Origin: Atherix ibis
Taxonomy: Eukaryota; Arthropoda; Insecta; Diptera; Athericidae
Assembly (NCBI GenBank): GCA_958298945.1
Contig: OY282610.1
Span: 68,197,088 to 68,261,087, forward strand
Reading direction: 5' to 3'
Length of the DNA stretch: 64,000 bases
Numbering within the stretch: position 1 is the stretch's first letter; each line of letters starts with the position of its first letter. The notes below the pieces were generated by a model. The model was not told the origin of the DNA. It worked only from the letters and a program-made list of their open reading frames with translations, and did no database searches. This document shows positions 30,301 to 45,300 of the stretch, piece by piece. The position numbers were made by a program, and so were the translations under genes.

Positions 30301-33300
30301 TGTACATCAGCGCCCATTCCGAAAAAAGGATTTTTACTTTTATACAAAATTAATTTCTAATATTTAATTTTTTTTTCTTCTTCTATTATTATAATTTTTT
30401 TCCATATGATTTAATTAGAATCTTGTAAAAATAATAACACTAGTTTTTAACCAGAATTCACCTTAAAACCACTAAAACTGAAACTTGACGTTCCACGTCT
30501 GATTCCGAAGCTAAGATGGTCTGTGATAAATCAATAATAGTAAATTTTTATTAATAATTTTCCATAAAAAAAGAATTTTTTTTTTTTCATTAAATAATTC
30601 CTCAGAATGTCGGGTAGGCAAATTTATTAATAAACATTATCTAATCCTTAAATAACAAACATTTCCAATTCATCATAATTTTTGTTGTTGAATTTATTTA
30701 ACTAATTTCTAATAAAAAGAAATTAAAAGAAAGCGAAGTTCATCTTTACTCGGTAGTGTACTGAGATGTAAATTTATTAAAAATTATTCAGTAAAAATTC
30801 CCCTCAAATTCAACAAAAAAAAATTACAAAAATTACAAAAATTATTATTTTAATTGGTTGAAAATTTCCTGTTCAAACAAAAACAATTGGGAAAAAAGCA
30901 AAATTCCTACCACTAAAAAAAAACATTTTTAAAAGAAAACACAGACAATTTTGAAAAAAAACACCCAATATTCCGTGTGCAACTAAAAATTTCTTTAAAA
31001 AATTGCAATATTTTTTATTAAAAAATGTGTCGAGTTAAAACTTTCAAAAATCCCAAAAAAAAGTTTTTATATTTTTTATATATAAAAAGTTTTTATATTT
31101 TTTAATTTGGAAAAAACTCCTAACATTTTATGTTGTTCCCATTAAAGGGAAATTTGTAAAAATTAACCAATTATATTACCTACAGTTTTTTATGTAAAAA
31201 TTCTTTTAAAAAAATTAAAGATTAAATTATCTTTATTACGTTTTCCAAAAAAATTCCTATAAAAAAATGGAGGAAACTAATTTTTTTAAGTCTCATAATC
31301 AAATAACAAATCTGAAGTTCAATTTTCCATTAGAAAATTTTTTTTAATACACTGAAGTTTATGGAAAAAAAAATAATAAAATCGTTGTCATAAAATTTTT
31401 TATAAAAAATTTCGCTGTAAATGGGAAATTTTACCCTTACTTGATTTGTTGTGAATGCACAAAAAATTCCGCAACGTTGTTACTTTAGATTTTGTCCAAA
31501 CAATTTCTACCAAAAAATAGTCATACCAAAAAAAAACCACAAAAAAATACTACCAAAAAAAGGTCCTATGATAAACATTCTACAAAAAATATCCTACAAA
31601 AAAAAATCCCACAAAAAAATTCAAAAAAAAAAATCCTACCAAAAAAAATCATACAAAAAAATATCCTATCAGGAAAAGTCCCACAAAAAAAAACCGCGAA
31701 AAAAAAAATCCAACCAAGAAAAATCCTACCAAAGAAAATCATACAAAAAAAATATCCTATCAAGAAAAATCGTACAAAAAAAATCCCACCAAAAAAAAAC
31801 CGCGAAAAAAAAATCCAACCAAGAAAAATCCTACCAAAGAAAATCATACAAAAAAAATATCCTATCAAGAAAAATCGTACAAAATAAATCCTACCAAAGA
31901 AAATCATACAAAAATTATATCCTATCAAGAAAAATCCTACAAAAAAAATTCCACTAAAAAAATACCACAAACAAATTCCACAAAAAAACCCACAAAAAAA
32001 ATCCTACCAAAAAATATCCTTTTAAGAAAAATCCTACGAAAAAAATTCCACTAAAAAAAAATCCCACCAAAAAAAATCCCACAAAAAAAAAATCTGACGA
32101 AAAAAAAATCATACCAAAAAAAATATCCTATCAAGAAAAATCCTACAAAAAAAAAATCCTACTAAAAAAAATCCTATAAAAAAAATCCCACTAAAAAAAC
32201 CCTGCGAAAAAAAATCCTACCAAAGAAAATCATATAAAAAAATATCCTATCAAGAAAAATCGTACAAAAAAATCCCACTAAAAAAAATTCTACCAAAAAA
32301 AATCCTACAAAAAAATCCTACCAATAAAATCCTACAAAAACAATCCTACCAAAAAAAATCATACCAAAAAAAAATTTATTCGAGGCAACTACCTTTATGG
32401 GTAATGATACTAAAAATAACCAAAGGGGAAATTTTGTTCTCAAAGGGAAAAGTTGTGGAAAAAATTTCCTACCACAATCGTTGAACAATATTTTTGCATC
32501 AAACAAAAAAAGAGAAAAAGGAGAAAATGCAAAAATTGATTTTTAAAAAATTCCCTTTTTTTTATAATAAAAAAAAAAATACCTTTTCTACCAACAAGAA
32601 AAAGCCACTTCCTAATTTTTGAGCAACGATAATTGGTTAATTTGCTTTTCGAATAATAAATTTGTACCGCCACCAACAACTAGTGTTATTATTATTTACA
32701 TTCAGTTTAGAGTCCGAATTTTTTTCTTCTTTTTTTGATTTCTTAAAAATCAGCATTTTTTCTGTTATATTTTTTATTTATTTTCAACAAAAAAAATCTA
32801 TCAATCATACATAGAATTGCAAAAACCAAATTTTAAGTGACTTCAAATTTTCGTCCGCATTTTTTTTTCATTTTACTTTTGTGTTTTTTTAAAAATATTT
32901 TTAAATTTTTTTTTTTTAAATATATTTTTAATAATTTTATATGTTAATCTTAACGAGTGTAATACTGTTTTCAAGCATACATAAATATATGAGATTGTAT
33001 TAGATTAAACATAGATAATCGATAGAGAAAAAAAAAACAATAAATCAAAAATTGTGAATAGATTTGATCAACACTCCAAAGCCGGATGAGAGAGCCATCA
33101 TGACATATGTTTCGTGCTATTATCATGCCTTCCAGGGAGCCCAACAGGTTGGAAAGACGCATGTACCCGAACCCACAAGAGCCTACAGCTACTACAATTA
33201 TAATGTGACTAAAAAACCATCCACAAATACACATACATATATACATGATTTGTTTGGTTTTTTTTTTTTTTGGAAAAATCTTCATTTTGACTTTCATTTC

Positions 33301-36300
33301 TTATTTTTCTTCATATTATTAATTATAATTATTGGAAGAAAGAAAAAAACACAACCAAAAAAAAGAGGGAGAGAGAGAGAGGTTTTTTTTTTGCAAAACG
33401 AAAACCAGAGAGTTTTTTTTGTCGGTTTTGCAAAACGAAAACAAAATGGCGCCAGCGGCGTAACGACAAATCATAAACTAAATGGCGTCACTAGTCGTAT
33501 TTATCGATTTGTTTTGTTTTCGGTTTTTTTTTGTTGGACTTGTTAATTTCTCTCTCCCCCTTTCTTTTTGGAATAAAATCGTATAAAAAGACGAACATTA
33601 TACGAGATGGAAGAATTATATCAAAAGAAGAAAATTAAAAGAAAACCGATTAATTGAGGTTAAAATTCTTTTTGTTTTTTGTTTCTATTCTGTTTTCAGT
33701 TTTTTTTTTTAATTTGTTTTTATTTTTATTGTTTTACTATTTGTTTTCTCTGCATTTTATTATTATTATTGCTTTTATTTATTTTTTTGTTAATTGTCGC
33801 CGTTTTTATGATTTTCTGTTTTTTTTTTCTCTTATTGTTTTCTTTTTGTTAATTTCTAATAATTTTTTTTTACTTAATAAACAGCGTTTTTTTTCTCTTC
33901 TCTCTCTTTTTTTATTATTTTTGAATAAATAAAAAATTAACTGTAAGGGTAAATGTTACATTGTTAATTTTGTTTTGGCGTTTGGATTTGACGTTATTAA
34001 AATGGAAATTTTTGAAATAAACTGCCCTGATTTACAATAGTTAAACTTTTGTCTGTGATTTTTTTTACAATTTTAACTATCAGAAGAGAAAAAAACGAAA
34101 GATACTTTTTGGTCAGTTGATAGAAAAAATAAGAGAACAAAAAGGACAAATCCTCACCAAAAAAAAATTATCGCAAAACATTTACTTTTTTAATATTTTT
34201 TTTGTTTTTTATCTTTTACTTTCTTAAATTTAAATAACAAAAAATTGAAATGGAAAGAAAAAACCCATTTTCAAAAATATTTTTTTTTTCTTTTTTTGTT
34301 AAGAAAGAGAAGAGAATTTAGAAGAAGAAGAAGAAAAAAAACTAATATAAATAGTGTTGCTGTATGTGTGTTTTCTTTTTGACGTCAGTTTACCAACAAT
34401 AAAAAAAACATAATAAATCAAATAAAATAAAATCAATTAATCTGAAATGAAATTAACTATCGGCCAGAATGATGATAAATAATATAGATTTTGATTTTCG
34501 TTGATGTTGTTGCTGTTATTATTACTTGTTTGGAATGCAATTTATTTTCATATATTTTTCTATCTGCGCTGCTCCTGGTCCTGTTTTATTATTCTCGTTC
34601 TTGTCAATTGACATTGTTTAAAGTAACCTCTTTTTTCCTTTTTGTTGGAATTTTTTTTTAATTAATTGCTAATTTTAATAACTAACAAAAATGAAACCAA
34701 AAGAAATCATAATCAAATAACAATTATTAATCGTAATAATTTTCAATATTTTTATCCAGTTCTTTTCGAAAAAATATTCTTTCTCCTTTTTGAAGAACAA
34801 AAAAAAAAAAATTCCCATTCTATATAAAATTTAAAAAAAAAACTGTTTTGTTCTATAATTTTTGCATTCCATTTTTTTATTACAAAAAAGAAAAAGAAAA
34901 ATTCCTTAAATTTATAGAAAAACGTTATTGGGCAAATTAATTGCATTTCATTTAAATCAAAGCTCTTATAAAGTGGAATTTTTCTTTTAATTTTCTAAAT
35001 AAATTTCTGTTTAATACGCCGCCATTTTGTTTCTTATATAGGCGTCGTTATTTTGAAATTTTTTTCTTTTTTGACAATTTTCTGTAAAAAAATTTTCCCT
35101 TCACTTTTGGTGGGGGGCAGGAGCGGTGAAAAAATGTTTTTTTTTTCTATTAAAAAAAAGTTAAATACTAAATTTTTTAATACAAAAAAAAGAAGGAAAA
35201 ACTCAAAGCGTTTTTGGTCGCCATTTTTTTTTGTTACATATCAACTTGGTTTTCTTCAAAATACCGCCATATTTTTTTTGTTCATCACAAATTTTGAATT
35301 ATTTAAATTACAAAAAAAAACGCCTTACTTTGTCAAGAAAAAAAAATTTGCCGAGCCTTTTAAATAAGAACACATTATTTAATATACTCATAAAAGAAAG
35401 TTTTTCCAAATAGTGATGGCAACGTTTTTCTTTTCAGAAGTATAAATGACGCCATTTTGTCTTATTCATTTTTAATATCAAAGCTTTACCTCTTTGAGCA
35501 TGAAATTTAATGTTCATTTTTTTTTTGTAGTTTTCTTCTATTAAATTAAGTGTGTCCATCCATTTTTATACCATATTTTCTAAAAAAGAAAATCTTTTTC
35601 CACTACTTTCATTCGAAGAAGTTTTGGAAGCACTGGTTTATGGCGCTGCCATCTTCTTTTTTCTATTTCACTTTGAATACTTGAAAAAATAGTTTTTGAT
35701 TCGTTACATCATATTTTCTAAAAAAAAAATCTTTTTTTCACTACTTTTCGAAAAAGTTTTTGAAGCACTGGTTTATGGCACCGCCATCTTCTTTTTTCTA
35801 TTTCACTTTGAATACTTCAGTTTCTCACCTCATTGAAATGTGCCGCCATTTTTTTAATTTTCGATTTCAATTTGTACTCTTCAATACTATAATTATAGTA
35901 TTGAAGATATTATAGTATATTATATAAAAGTAATAATATAATTACTTTTATATTCGCATAAATAGAATTTCTCATTTGAAAAGATTTCCTTATTTTTCTA
36001 TAAAATTCCCAATTTTTAACAGTTAACAAACCTCCAACAACAACAAAAAATTGGATAAAAATGAAAGTTATCTTACAAATACTAAATGATAAATATAATT
36101 TTTTTTTCTACTAATATAATCCCATATTTCTATATATATATATAATATTTTTATTGTTGTATCCGCTATTAATAAATTTAAAATGAAAATAATAATAATA
36201 ATGAAATTAATAATTGTGATTTTTTCCCCCCTTTCATTTAATAATTGCTTGTTTTTGTTATGTTTGCCCAATTAACTTGTTTGTTATAGACCTGCAGAAT

Positions 36301-39300
36301 ACAGTAATGCCAGATGAACGAGCTGTTATGACCTACGTATCATCGTACTACCATTGCTTCAGTGGCGCACAAAAGGTCTGTTGATTTTTTGTTAATTAAT
36401 ACAACCATTAATAAATTAATATTAATATAAATATATCTTTAAATATGTACATACGTTAAATATGCATTTTAATCAGCATAATATACGCACGTACAAATGC
36501 TAATTTTTTAAATATTTACAAAAACCAACAAAAGAGAGAGAGGAAATGACAAATTCTATTCTCCTCTAAAAAAGACAATATACCAAAAGGTGGAGAAAGA
36601 GAAGAGAAACGTTTCCTCTCCTCTTACATATTTTATTATATTTTTAATATCCGTTATATTAAGCAAACGCAAAAATTAAAATTTTGAATTTAAAACAACT
36701 TCAAAAATGACATTTAAAAAATTTCGCAATTTTCAATATGGCGGAAAACATGCATATATTGTATAAACATTGAATAAGTATATGTACGTGTGTTTAGTAG
36801 GCGTAAAAGTAAAAAAAAAAATTTTTTCAGAGAACACAAACTTTTATATAAATTTTGCTTCAAAAAAAAAAAATTTAAAAAATTATAGAAATAAAAAGTT
36901 GGCAGTTAAGTAAAAAACTGAGATTGGTTGACAATTTTATTTAAAAAAATATTAATTAATTATTTTATAATAAAAAATGTAATGATTTAATGGCGGTATT
37001 CACTTAATGTGGTAAGATAAGCAGTTCGTATTAGCTCTGGGAAAATAGTAATGCCACCTTAACGAAGAATAGGAGAAGAGAAAATACAATTAGCTCTGAG
37101 AAAATAGTAATGCCACCTTAACGAAGAATAGGAGAAGAGAAAATACAATTAGCTCTGAGAAAATAGTAATGCCACCTTAACGAAGAATAAAAGAAGACGA
37201 AATACCAATAGCTCTGGGAAAACAGAAATGCCACCTTAACGAAGAATAGAAGAAGACGAAATACAATTAGCTCTGAGAAAATAGTAATGCCACCTTAACG
37301 AAGAATATAAGAAGACGAAATACAATTAGCTCTGAGAAAATAGTAATGCCACCTTAACGAAGAATAGAAGAAGACGAAATACAATTAGCTCTGGGAAAAT
37401 AGTAATGCCACCTTAACGAAGAATAGAAGAAGACGAAATACAATTAGCTCTAGGAAAATAGTAATGCCACCTTTTACTCATAGGTATTCACTTAATGTGG
37501 TAAGATTACGAGCTCGTATTAGCTCTGGGAAAATAGTAATGCCACCTTAACGAAGAATAAAAGAAGACGAAATACCAATAGCTCTGTAGATTTTTACAAT
37601 AGATAATTGTAGATTTATAATCGTTCGAAATAAAAGTTAAACGGAAGCAGATACATTCAAATATGATATTTAGACGAAAATATCATTTGCTTTTTAATAT
37701 TTAGACGAAAAATATTTCTGTGAACAAATCGCTCAAACCTTTTCTAAACACAAATCAGGCGAACCATTTTTTTATATCAAAAGACGAGATATAAATAAAA
37801 TCGATTGTTGTGTCTCTTGTTGAGACAGGAAGTGATCCATACCATTTTAACGAATAGTTGGTTTAAAAAACCGGTTCTCGTAGCCCGATAATGCTCCTGA
37901 TTGACGGTTATTGCTTGACTAGGTTCATCTTTAAAAAAGAACCATATTAACTTTCTTTGTACATTTCGCGAATTATCTACTTAGAATTATTTTTCTTGGC
38001 AATCAGTTCCCCCCAATTCGTTTGAAGATAAAGAACTGAAGGTCAATTCGTTTACAGTTATGTATAAGAAAAGATAATTTAATGTCAACTTCACTGGGAG
38101 CAATAACATTTCTTTTTACGCATCCACATTCATTGGTTTCTGCCGTAGATTAAAGAGTATAACGATATACATTTAAAACAACAGGTTAAGAGTTGGTAGA
38201 TAAGGTTTTGGTTCATTGCAATTCCATGGGATTTTTTGGCTTCAATAAAATTCCTATACACATAGGCCGATTGTCTATTCTTATACTCTCTAAACTAAGG
38301 TTATGCCAAATCCGCTTAGTAGATACAAAATAAATTTAACAGTTTGGCAGATCTCAGCAAAAGTTCTTAATATATTGACAGACGGAAACATGTTGAATAT
38401 TTTTCTTCACTACAAATTAAGAATTTTCTTCAAACATTTTCTGGACCCATTACAGGTCTCTAAAAGTAGATGCTTAGTTCTTATTAACACCACCCATTGA
38501 ATGTCAGTCACAATTGTGTATGTGCTGAAGTTTCCACAATCAAACTCTGACAGTGACAGCGACGATATTTTTTTTGTAGGTGGTAAAATAGGAAAATTCA
38601 AATAAAATTTTCAAACGTTATCGAATTAGAAGAACATTTTAACCATAATTGTTATTTTGTTGAATGACCAAAAATCATCGAAAAAGAGTAACAAAATTTC
38701 ATTTGAAACCATACTTTTGTACGTTGGGTTTGGTAGGTCAAAATTTTGACAGTTGATGAAACGTCAGATATCCAATGTGTCGACGAGCTAACAATCGCGT
38801 AAATTCTGTAAACGAAGTTCGCCAAGCATACGAGCTGGATCCATTAAGTGAATACCTGGAAAATTTATCTTAAAAAAATAAATTTAAAAAGGTTCTTCTT
38901 AAAAAAAATAAAAAATGAAAACAAAAGTTAACATTGCAAAAAGTTTAGTTAAAAAAAAGTCAATTTTACCCGAATACGAAAACAAACAATTTCTGAAAAA
39001 AAAAATTTTTTTAGCTCTTACCTTTTGTGGTTCTTTCTCTCTTTCTCTATCTCCGACGCTTTGTCGCTTTTAAGTTGTTTGTGTTTGTTCCGTTTTTGTT
39101 TTTAATTATTTCCATTTTTCGTAAACGGAATGAATTTTGTTCGAATTGAAATGTCCGTTTTTATTTTCAATTAAATTTTTTTATAAAATAATAAAAACTA
39201 TGGAAAATAATGTGAATAAAAATTAAAAGATTGCATCAATTTTTATTGTTGTTTTATTTGAATTTCAATTATTTTTTTAACAACCCGAATAATTTTGGCA

Positions 39301-42300
39301 TGTAAAGAATGTTTTTTTTTTTGTTTTTTTTTAATATTTAACGAAAGAAAAAAAATGAAGAAATAAAAGAATATAAATAAAGAAGAAAATTTAAATATGT
39401 GTATACGACATAATATGTACAAAGAAAAAGAGAAACAGCTTTCATGGCTAGAATGTTGCAAAAGTAGTAGTAGTATTTGGGCAATATTAATAACAATAAT
39501 AATAATAATAATATGAATTAAAGAAATAATTAAAATAATAACGATAATTTTAACGATAACAGCAATAATTAACATTTGCTTATTTTTATTTGATCAATTT
39601 TATTTTTGTAATTTTTTTTTTAAATTATATTTTTAAAACTAAAATATTTTACAATCAGTTAACGGTACATTTTTTACAATCAGTTTAGGTAAAACAAAAA
39701 TATAAAATTGGGAAAAAAAATGCACTTATTTACAATTTAAATACAACACATAATCAGTATTTGCCCATGTTCTGAAAAAATAAATGTTTGTGGCTTCGAT
39801 CATATAACCGCTTTCCATTAAATTCAAATTTAAGCCGTCCACGTGTCACGAAATTGAGTTTTCACCACACGCTCTTCAATAAGACTTTTCATGATTAGAG
39901 AAGTGAAACTGTTTTTAAACATTTTTTTATTATTTTCAATAAATTTTAAAATTTCACCACAATCCTACGTGTCACGAAATTGAGTTTTCACCACACGCTC
40001 TTCAATAATACATTTTCATGATTAGTGAAGTGAAACTGTTTTCAAGCATTTTTTTTATTATTTTCACTAAATTTTACAATTTCACCACTTTCCTACGTGT
40101 CACGAAATTGAGCTTTCACCACACTCTTCGATAAAACATTTTTAAAATTAGAGAAGTGGAACTGTTTTCAAACATTTTTTTATTATTTTCAATAAATTTT
40201 AATATTTTACAATTTCACTACATTCCAACGTGTCACGAAATTGTGTTTTCACCACATGCTCTTCAATAAGACATTTTCATGATTAGTGAAGTGGAACTGT
40301 TTTTAAACATTTTTTAACTATTTTCAATAAATTTTAATATTTTACAATTTCACCATATTCCAACGTGTTACGAAATTGATTTTCACCACGCTCTTCAATA
40401 AGACATTTTCATGATTAGAGAAGCGAAACTGTTTTTAAACATTTTTTCATTATTTTCAATAAATTTTAATATTTCCCCACATTCCAACGTGTCACAAAAT
40501 TGAGTTTTCACCACGCTTTTTAATAAGCCATTTTCATGAATTATAATATAATTCAAATTAAATGTTTCACAATTTCACGACACTCTATTCGCCTAACATT
40601 TCAATTTCACCACTGTTCTGAGTTAAAAAATTTTTATTGCTGCCATTTACGGCCGTATTTATTCCCACAAAATTCAAATTTGAATTTTTTTCTTTTGATG
40701 ACATAGTCAAACGATATAATTTTGCGTTTCGTTGTTTTTTTTTCAAATCGATTTCTAAAATTAATTCTTTTTTCTTCTATTAATAATAATTCTTCAAGAT
40801 GGAAAAACTGGTAATGAAAAATTTAATTGTTTGCATTCCTCGTTATCTGATTGTAAATATTTTATTTTAATGTATATAAAAATCGATTAGTTCTTCCATT
40901 TTATTTTCTTTATCTTCATTTATTTTTGTAGCATATTATGTAATAATTAGTTTTTTTTCTTCAACTTTTTCATTTTTATTTATATATTTTCAAAAAAAGA
41001 ATCGATTTTTTTTTAGATTTCTTTTCTCATTTATTATTTTTTTAAATTTTTTTTCCATTTTGTTTTTGATCAAACAAGTTTTCTTCTATATAAATTTGGT
41101 GAGAATTTTCTAATGTATTGTTTTTATTTTTTATTTTATTGCGTCGGTAATTTGATTATGACCACTTAACTGTAAAGACCACTTAACCTCGACTGTGTTG
41201 GTGAATTCTTTCGAATGCAAAATTAAATGTACAATATGGTAATACTTTTTTTTCAAGTATTCCACGGAAAAAGTTTTCTTTTGTCCTTCAATAAATATGT
41301 TATTGTGAGTATTTGCTAATTCATAAATATTCAAAGTTAAAGAAAAAAATATACTTGTTAGGTAAATTATAATTTTTAAAAATTATAACTTCTCTCATAA
41401 AATTTTTTGTTCTCTTTCCTTTTTGTGATTGTCAATTAGTAATGCCATATTGACGTTTTAATTAATTTTTTTAAAAAAAAACTCATAGTAAGAAAACGAA
41501 TGGTCAAAAATTTTCACCATATTTAATAAAAGAAAACATTTTTTTTTTGGTTGGATTGAGTGGTTTTTTTTTTTAATTTTTGGACCAAAAATTCAACTTC
41601 TTTTTTTTACGGATAAGAAGGAAAATGAAATCAAAAGAAAAATTATATTTGTTATTATTACTATTATTATTATTATTACAGTTATTATTATTTTGATTTA
41701 TTTTTTTTATCTAAACATATATTTATAATCATAATAGGTATTGTCAGTTTAATGCTATAATTATTTTTGATGCGTTTTTTCTTGTTTCTTCCTTAAACAA
41801 AAAAATACATAAGAAGAATACAGAAAATTGAAGAAAAAAAAATTGAAAAAAAATAAACTATAAACTATTCATTACACATTATTCATTATCGTTACATTCA
41901 GAAGTAAAAAAAAATTAAAATAATAAAATATAATAAATATGAAAATATTTAAACGAGATAAAAATGAAAACAAATTAAATTAAGTAATTTTGTATGTTTT
42001 TAACTAATTGTTAATAGTCAAACACAAAAATACTTTATTTTGTTTATTTTTTGTTTTTTTTTCGTACAATAAAAAGTAGCTAAAATTTCCCAATTCCTTC
42101 TTATCTGATAGATAGTAGATATATAATTAGTTTAGCTAATGATAATAAATTAATTAATCAATTAATATATAAATAATTAAATAAATAATCAATAATACAA
42201 TAAGTAAAATGTTTGCACAAATTCTGAAAACGAAAATATAAGAAAAAATTATAAAATTTGAAGAAAAAAAAGAAAACAAAAATTATTTCGGTTGTCTTAA

Positions 42301-45300
42301 TCGGTGATGGCAGACGATTTTGAATTTACCAAAATGGCCGACAACATAGAATATATCAAAAATGGTGATTGATTGTTAGCAAGAGAAAAGATGAAAAAAA
42401 CTTACAATCATTTATACTAAAAAGACGCTTGACTTCACTGGAGAACGTTTTAAATATTAATTCATTTTTTCTGTCAATTTCAAATTGAAATTTTGAACGG
42501 ATTTTCCTATTTGGAAAATTTAAAAAAAAAACGTTGTTTTCTATGGAAACTATTTTTTGTGGTATTTTTATCTTTTTTCTCTAATTTCATATTAAATTTA
42601 AATAGAAGCAAAATGATCAATCAGAATTTTGTGCATTAGTTTTTTTTTCTTTTGCTTATTGTATTATTCTTTATGGTTCTAAAATGTTATAATATGTTTT
42701 TTTTTCTAAATATAAATATTTAAAAAAAAAACATAATATAAAACAGGTTACATTTGTTTGTATGTATGTGTATGTATAAGAAAGAATCTTCCTCCAATAC
42801 GAAGAAAAAATCGAGTTTATTAGAAAAGAAAAATGCACAAGAAAGAACAATAACTGAATTAAGAAAATGGGCAAATAAAATTTTTAAAAGAAAAAACAAT
42901 TTGTAAATAACCATTAACAGAAAATTGTTAAATTTCAAAAATAATTTAATAACTTCAAAAAAAAAATTCATACTTCTGTGTCCGTCAGTTAATACGAGTG
43001 ACATTTTCCAAGAAAATATTTCAATTCTTAAAGTTATTTGATCGTTTTTCATAGAAATTTAAAAATATCGAGCAGAACCGGTGAAAATTATTGTGTTAAA
43101 AAAGCAAGAAAGCATAAACCTCAGAAAACTAAACGAAAAAATCTAACCGATAGAATTTCAAAATAAACAAAAATATCCGTATTAACAAAACACGAGTATC
43201 AGCACATTTTTATATCACTTAATTATAAGTCTGTCTCGTGGAAACTACTGTCGCAATACTCCTGTCGGTTGGTGCTGCCGTTCGGCAGTCATTGGCTTGT
43301 ACTGATTCGACAAGATCACAACAGATGTCAACGCCATCGAACAATTTATACATACAATAGGCGAATTCGATTGGACTAATTTTGCTACTGCTACTGTTGT
43401 GTAGCTGTCATGATCTACAATACCTCGAACAAAACAGTAGGATTGTAGCAGTAGTTGCACTTCTCCCCTTAGGGTAAGGGGATTGTAGTTTCCGAACTGA
43501 CTATAGATGGCTTAGCGGGTATTTATGGTAGGGGGATTTTAGTTCCCGGACTGGCTTAGCGGGTTCGTTGGTTATGTTGAAGCGTTATATTTTTCAATAA
43601 ACTCAGTACTGTTGGTGACTATTGTGAGTTTGTATTTTACTGCTGTCAGTGATATGTTCTTTTTATTGAGAGTCTACTGCCAAGCACTGCACTGTAGCAA
43701 AATTAGTCCAATCGAATTCGCTTAATAGCTGTCTTCCTTTGGACCAATTTTGCTACTCCCGAGTAGTTGCGAGTAGATGGCCAAAGGATGGCAAAATTTA
43801 ATGACAGCAGTAGAAATATAACCTCAAAATAGTCCACAACAATACTGAGTTTACTCACACATAAACAATAAAAACTGAGTTTATTCACACACAGAACATA
43901 CTGACAAATATATCACTCTTCAACATAACCAACGAACCCGCTAAGCCATCTATTTCCAGTCCGGGAACTAAAATCCCCCTACCATAAATAGTAGGCGCAA
44001 CTCCTATTGCAATGTACTCATTTGTTCGAGGTACAGTAGACGAGACAGCTAATGTATTTTCCTTTTCTGCTCACATGTACGAGCTCATAGTTTTTTGACG
44101 TTTATTTGAATTGAACTATTTAACGATATTCTTTCTTAAGTATGCATTTTAATATGGATAGTTTCTTGCAACAAGTTTCATTGGTGAGTTTTTTTGTGTA
44201 TTTGTTGTGATTTAATTTGAATTATTCTAAATCGATGGTATAATGCCGTAAGTATGCGCTCATACATACTCACTTGCATATGCAAGAAATAACTGGCACT
44301 GCATACATACATACATACATACATGTGTATCCTATTTACTAATTTCTTTCTTTTTTTTGTCTCAAATGGAAAATATTTTATAATCTGTTAAAAATAATAT
44401 TTGAATTGAAATGATTGTTTAAATAGGCGGAAACTGCTGCCAACCGAATTTGTAAGGTCCTGAAAGTCAACCAGGAAAATGAGCGCCTTATGGAAGAGTA
44501 CGAACGTCTCGCAAGCGATGTAATTTGTTTATTAAATTTCATTTTTAATTTTTTTTTAAATTCTTATAATAAACATAATTTTTAGCTATTGGAATGGATT
44601 CGCCGTACCATGCCATGGCTTAATTCACGTCAAACTGACAATTCATTGGCCGGTGTCCAGAAGAAGCTGGAGGAATATCGTACTTATCGTCGCAAGCATA
44701 AGCCGCCACGTGTTGAGCAAAAGGCTAAACTCGAAACGAACTTTAACACTCTTCAAACGAAATTGCGCCTATCGAACCGTCCCGCCTACATGCCAACCGA
44801 GGGCAAAATGGTCTCCGATATTGCCAACTCGTGGAAAGGCTTGGAATTGGCCGAGAAAGCCTTTGAGGAATGGCTGTTAGCCGAGACGATGCGCCTTGAA
44901 CGTCTGGAACATTTAGCACAGAAATTCAAGCACAAGGTAGGCATCTGTTGTTACATTTCCATTAACACGTTCGTCATATGATTTCACCCCATATGAAAAT
45001 TGGTAATAATAAAATCATACATTAATTAAACCTTATACAGTAATCAACGCTTACTGAAGTAAGCTTTGATTATAAAGTAGAAATTCTATTGAAAGAAGTG
45101 AGAAAACTACGATAAGAAACACTGTATTGGGAGAATTTTTCATCTTTTTCATCTGACCTTTTAGGCTGACACACACGAAGACTGGACTGCCGGCAAAGAG
45201 GAGATGCTACAGTCACAAGACTTCCGTCAGTGTAAGTTGAATGAATTGAAGGCGCTGAAGAAGAAACACGAAGCCTTTGAATCCGATTTGGCTGCCCACC

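Noticed and set aside
31451..31970. Lys-rich + frames and a Gly/Phe-rich - frame (up to 168 codons)
   Set aside because: Both strands read open because of A-rich short-period repeats; not a protein.
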